Shown here in pieces: positions 63,648 through 64,000 of a DNA stretch of 64,000 nt; position 1 is the stretch's first letter, and each line of letters begins with the position of its first letter. Below the pieces are notes generated by a model. The model did not search any database. It was not told the origin of the DNA and worked only from the letters and a program-made list of their open reading frames with translations. The position numbers and the translations under genes are program-made. Source of the stretch: Melioribacteraceae bacterium (GTDB lineage Bacteria > Bacteroidota > Ignavibacteria > Ignavibacteriales > Melioribacteraceae); assembly GCA_026417375.1 (NCBI GenBank), contig JAOADJ010000008.1:1-64000 (forward strand). Direction: 5' to 3'.

Positions 63648-64000
63648 TTATTTTTTTCTTATGAATGAATTTATTTTAATTAATGATGAAAACTCTTTGG
63701 ATAATTTTTCATTATCATATAAAACTTTTTCTAAAAATAAACCTGATGGCGGTGCAGTAAATTTTGATGGTTCTTTAGATTCTTTTTCTAAATATGTTTT
63801 TATCTCTTGTTCGTTTAGTTTTCCTCTGCCAACTTCAACCAGAACTCCTACAATTCTTCTCACCATTTTCCATAAAAAATGTGAAGCGATAATTCTTATT
63901 AAAATTAAATCATCTTCTTTTTTTAATTGAATATCATCAATCAAAACTTTAGTTGATTTTTCTGTTTCGTCTTTATCTGAAAAAGAAATAAAATCATGCA
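63648..64000 (-). CDS. truA: tRNA pseudouridine synthase A, C-terminal part
   Basis: The last 117 residues of TruA, which modifies U38-40 in tRNA anticodon stems; the gene continues beyond the window. Visible are HDFISFSDKD at the edge, the C-terminal core SHFLWKMVRRIVGVLVEVGRGK, and APPSGLFLEKVLYD. The catalytic Asp lies in the missing N-terminal part. FLWKM in place of the common FLRHM is a mild variation. It ends 31 bases before the amidohydrolase gene, so they may be cotranscribed. Identity is firm despite truncation. Confidence 0.9.
   Translation of the reverse strand, partial: HDFISFSDKDETEKSTKVLIDDIQLKKEDDLILIRIIASHFLWKMVRRIVGVLVEVGRGKLNEQEIKTYLEKESKEPSKFTAPPSGLFLEKVLYDNEKLSKEFSSLIKINSFIRKK

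Overview
The window reads as the end of a contig from an AT-rich (roughly 30% GC by eye) Gram-negative bacterium of the Bacteroidota/Chlorobiota group, most likely an Ignavibacteria-type organism. The main reason is that six or more secreted proteins end in the same type IX secretion sorting domain (NYPNPFNP near its start, GVYFYRL and KKMILLK near its end). A PorV-like protein, a TonB-dependent receptor and NarL-type kinases with periplasmic propellers fit this. Bases 1-50 are not biological: they are an Illumina Nextera adapter (P5 tail, index, transposon end), so the genome starts at base 51.

Region 51-7834 (all minus) is a beta-glucan/cello-oligosaccharide catabolic cluster. In transcription order it holds a GluP/FucP-type sugar permease, a ROK glucokinase, two GH3 beta-glucosidases and a secreted esterase, then a terminator, then a truncated GH5 glucanase. 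Region 8186-11143 (plus) holds a lipoprotein whose promoter has a 15-A spacer and a sorting-domain protein, separated by a strongly folding spacer. Region 11241-27829 (minus) is a polysaccharide-uptake locus: a GH2 enzyme, a sodium:sugar symporter, a large glycan-binding-like secreted protein, a TonB receptor with no SusD partner, a 1037-aa Asp-rich secreted protein, a PorV-like protein, a terminator, a circularly permuted GH16 lichenase and a CBM9-like lipoprotein.

Region 28075-33770 carries a SnoaL-like lipoprotein, a pilin-like/ECF sigma/anti-sigma unit, an unusual M28 peptidase-cyclophilin-FKBP fusion and a DUF4920 protein. Region 33885-46848 (minus) has a PQQ-like propeller, a beta-barrel-like protein, three propeller/kelch/FnIII sorting-domain proteins, and a NarL-type two-component system whose kinase is split by a frameshift in an A8 tract. 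Glycyl-tRNA synthetase (no ATG at its conserved start) and a TPR histidine kinase follow at 47061-50557.

Region 50604-60861 is a second glycan cluster. A GH127 enzyme diverges from a plus-strand operon with a DUF1648 membrane protein, GH20 hexosaminidase, GH125 alpha-1,6-mannosidase and a GH92-GH47 double alpha-mannosidase. Together they look suited to trimming high-mannose N-glycans or alpha-mannan. The window ends with a D-cysteine desulfhydrase/ACC-deaminase-like enzyme, an amidohydrolase lipoprotein and the 3' part of truA.

The most notable signals are the GH92-GH47 fusion, the peptidase/double-isomerase fusion, palindromic repeats embedded in-frame in sorting-domain coding sequence, the poly-A promoter spacer, the glyS start, and the A8 frameshift in the kinase. 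I saw no tRNA, rRNA, CRISPR array, insertion sequence or prophage.
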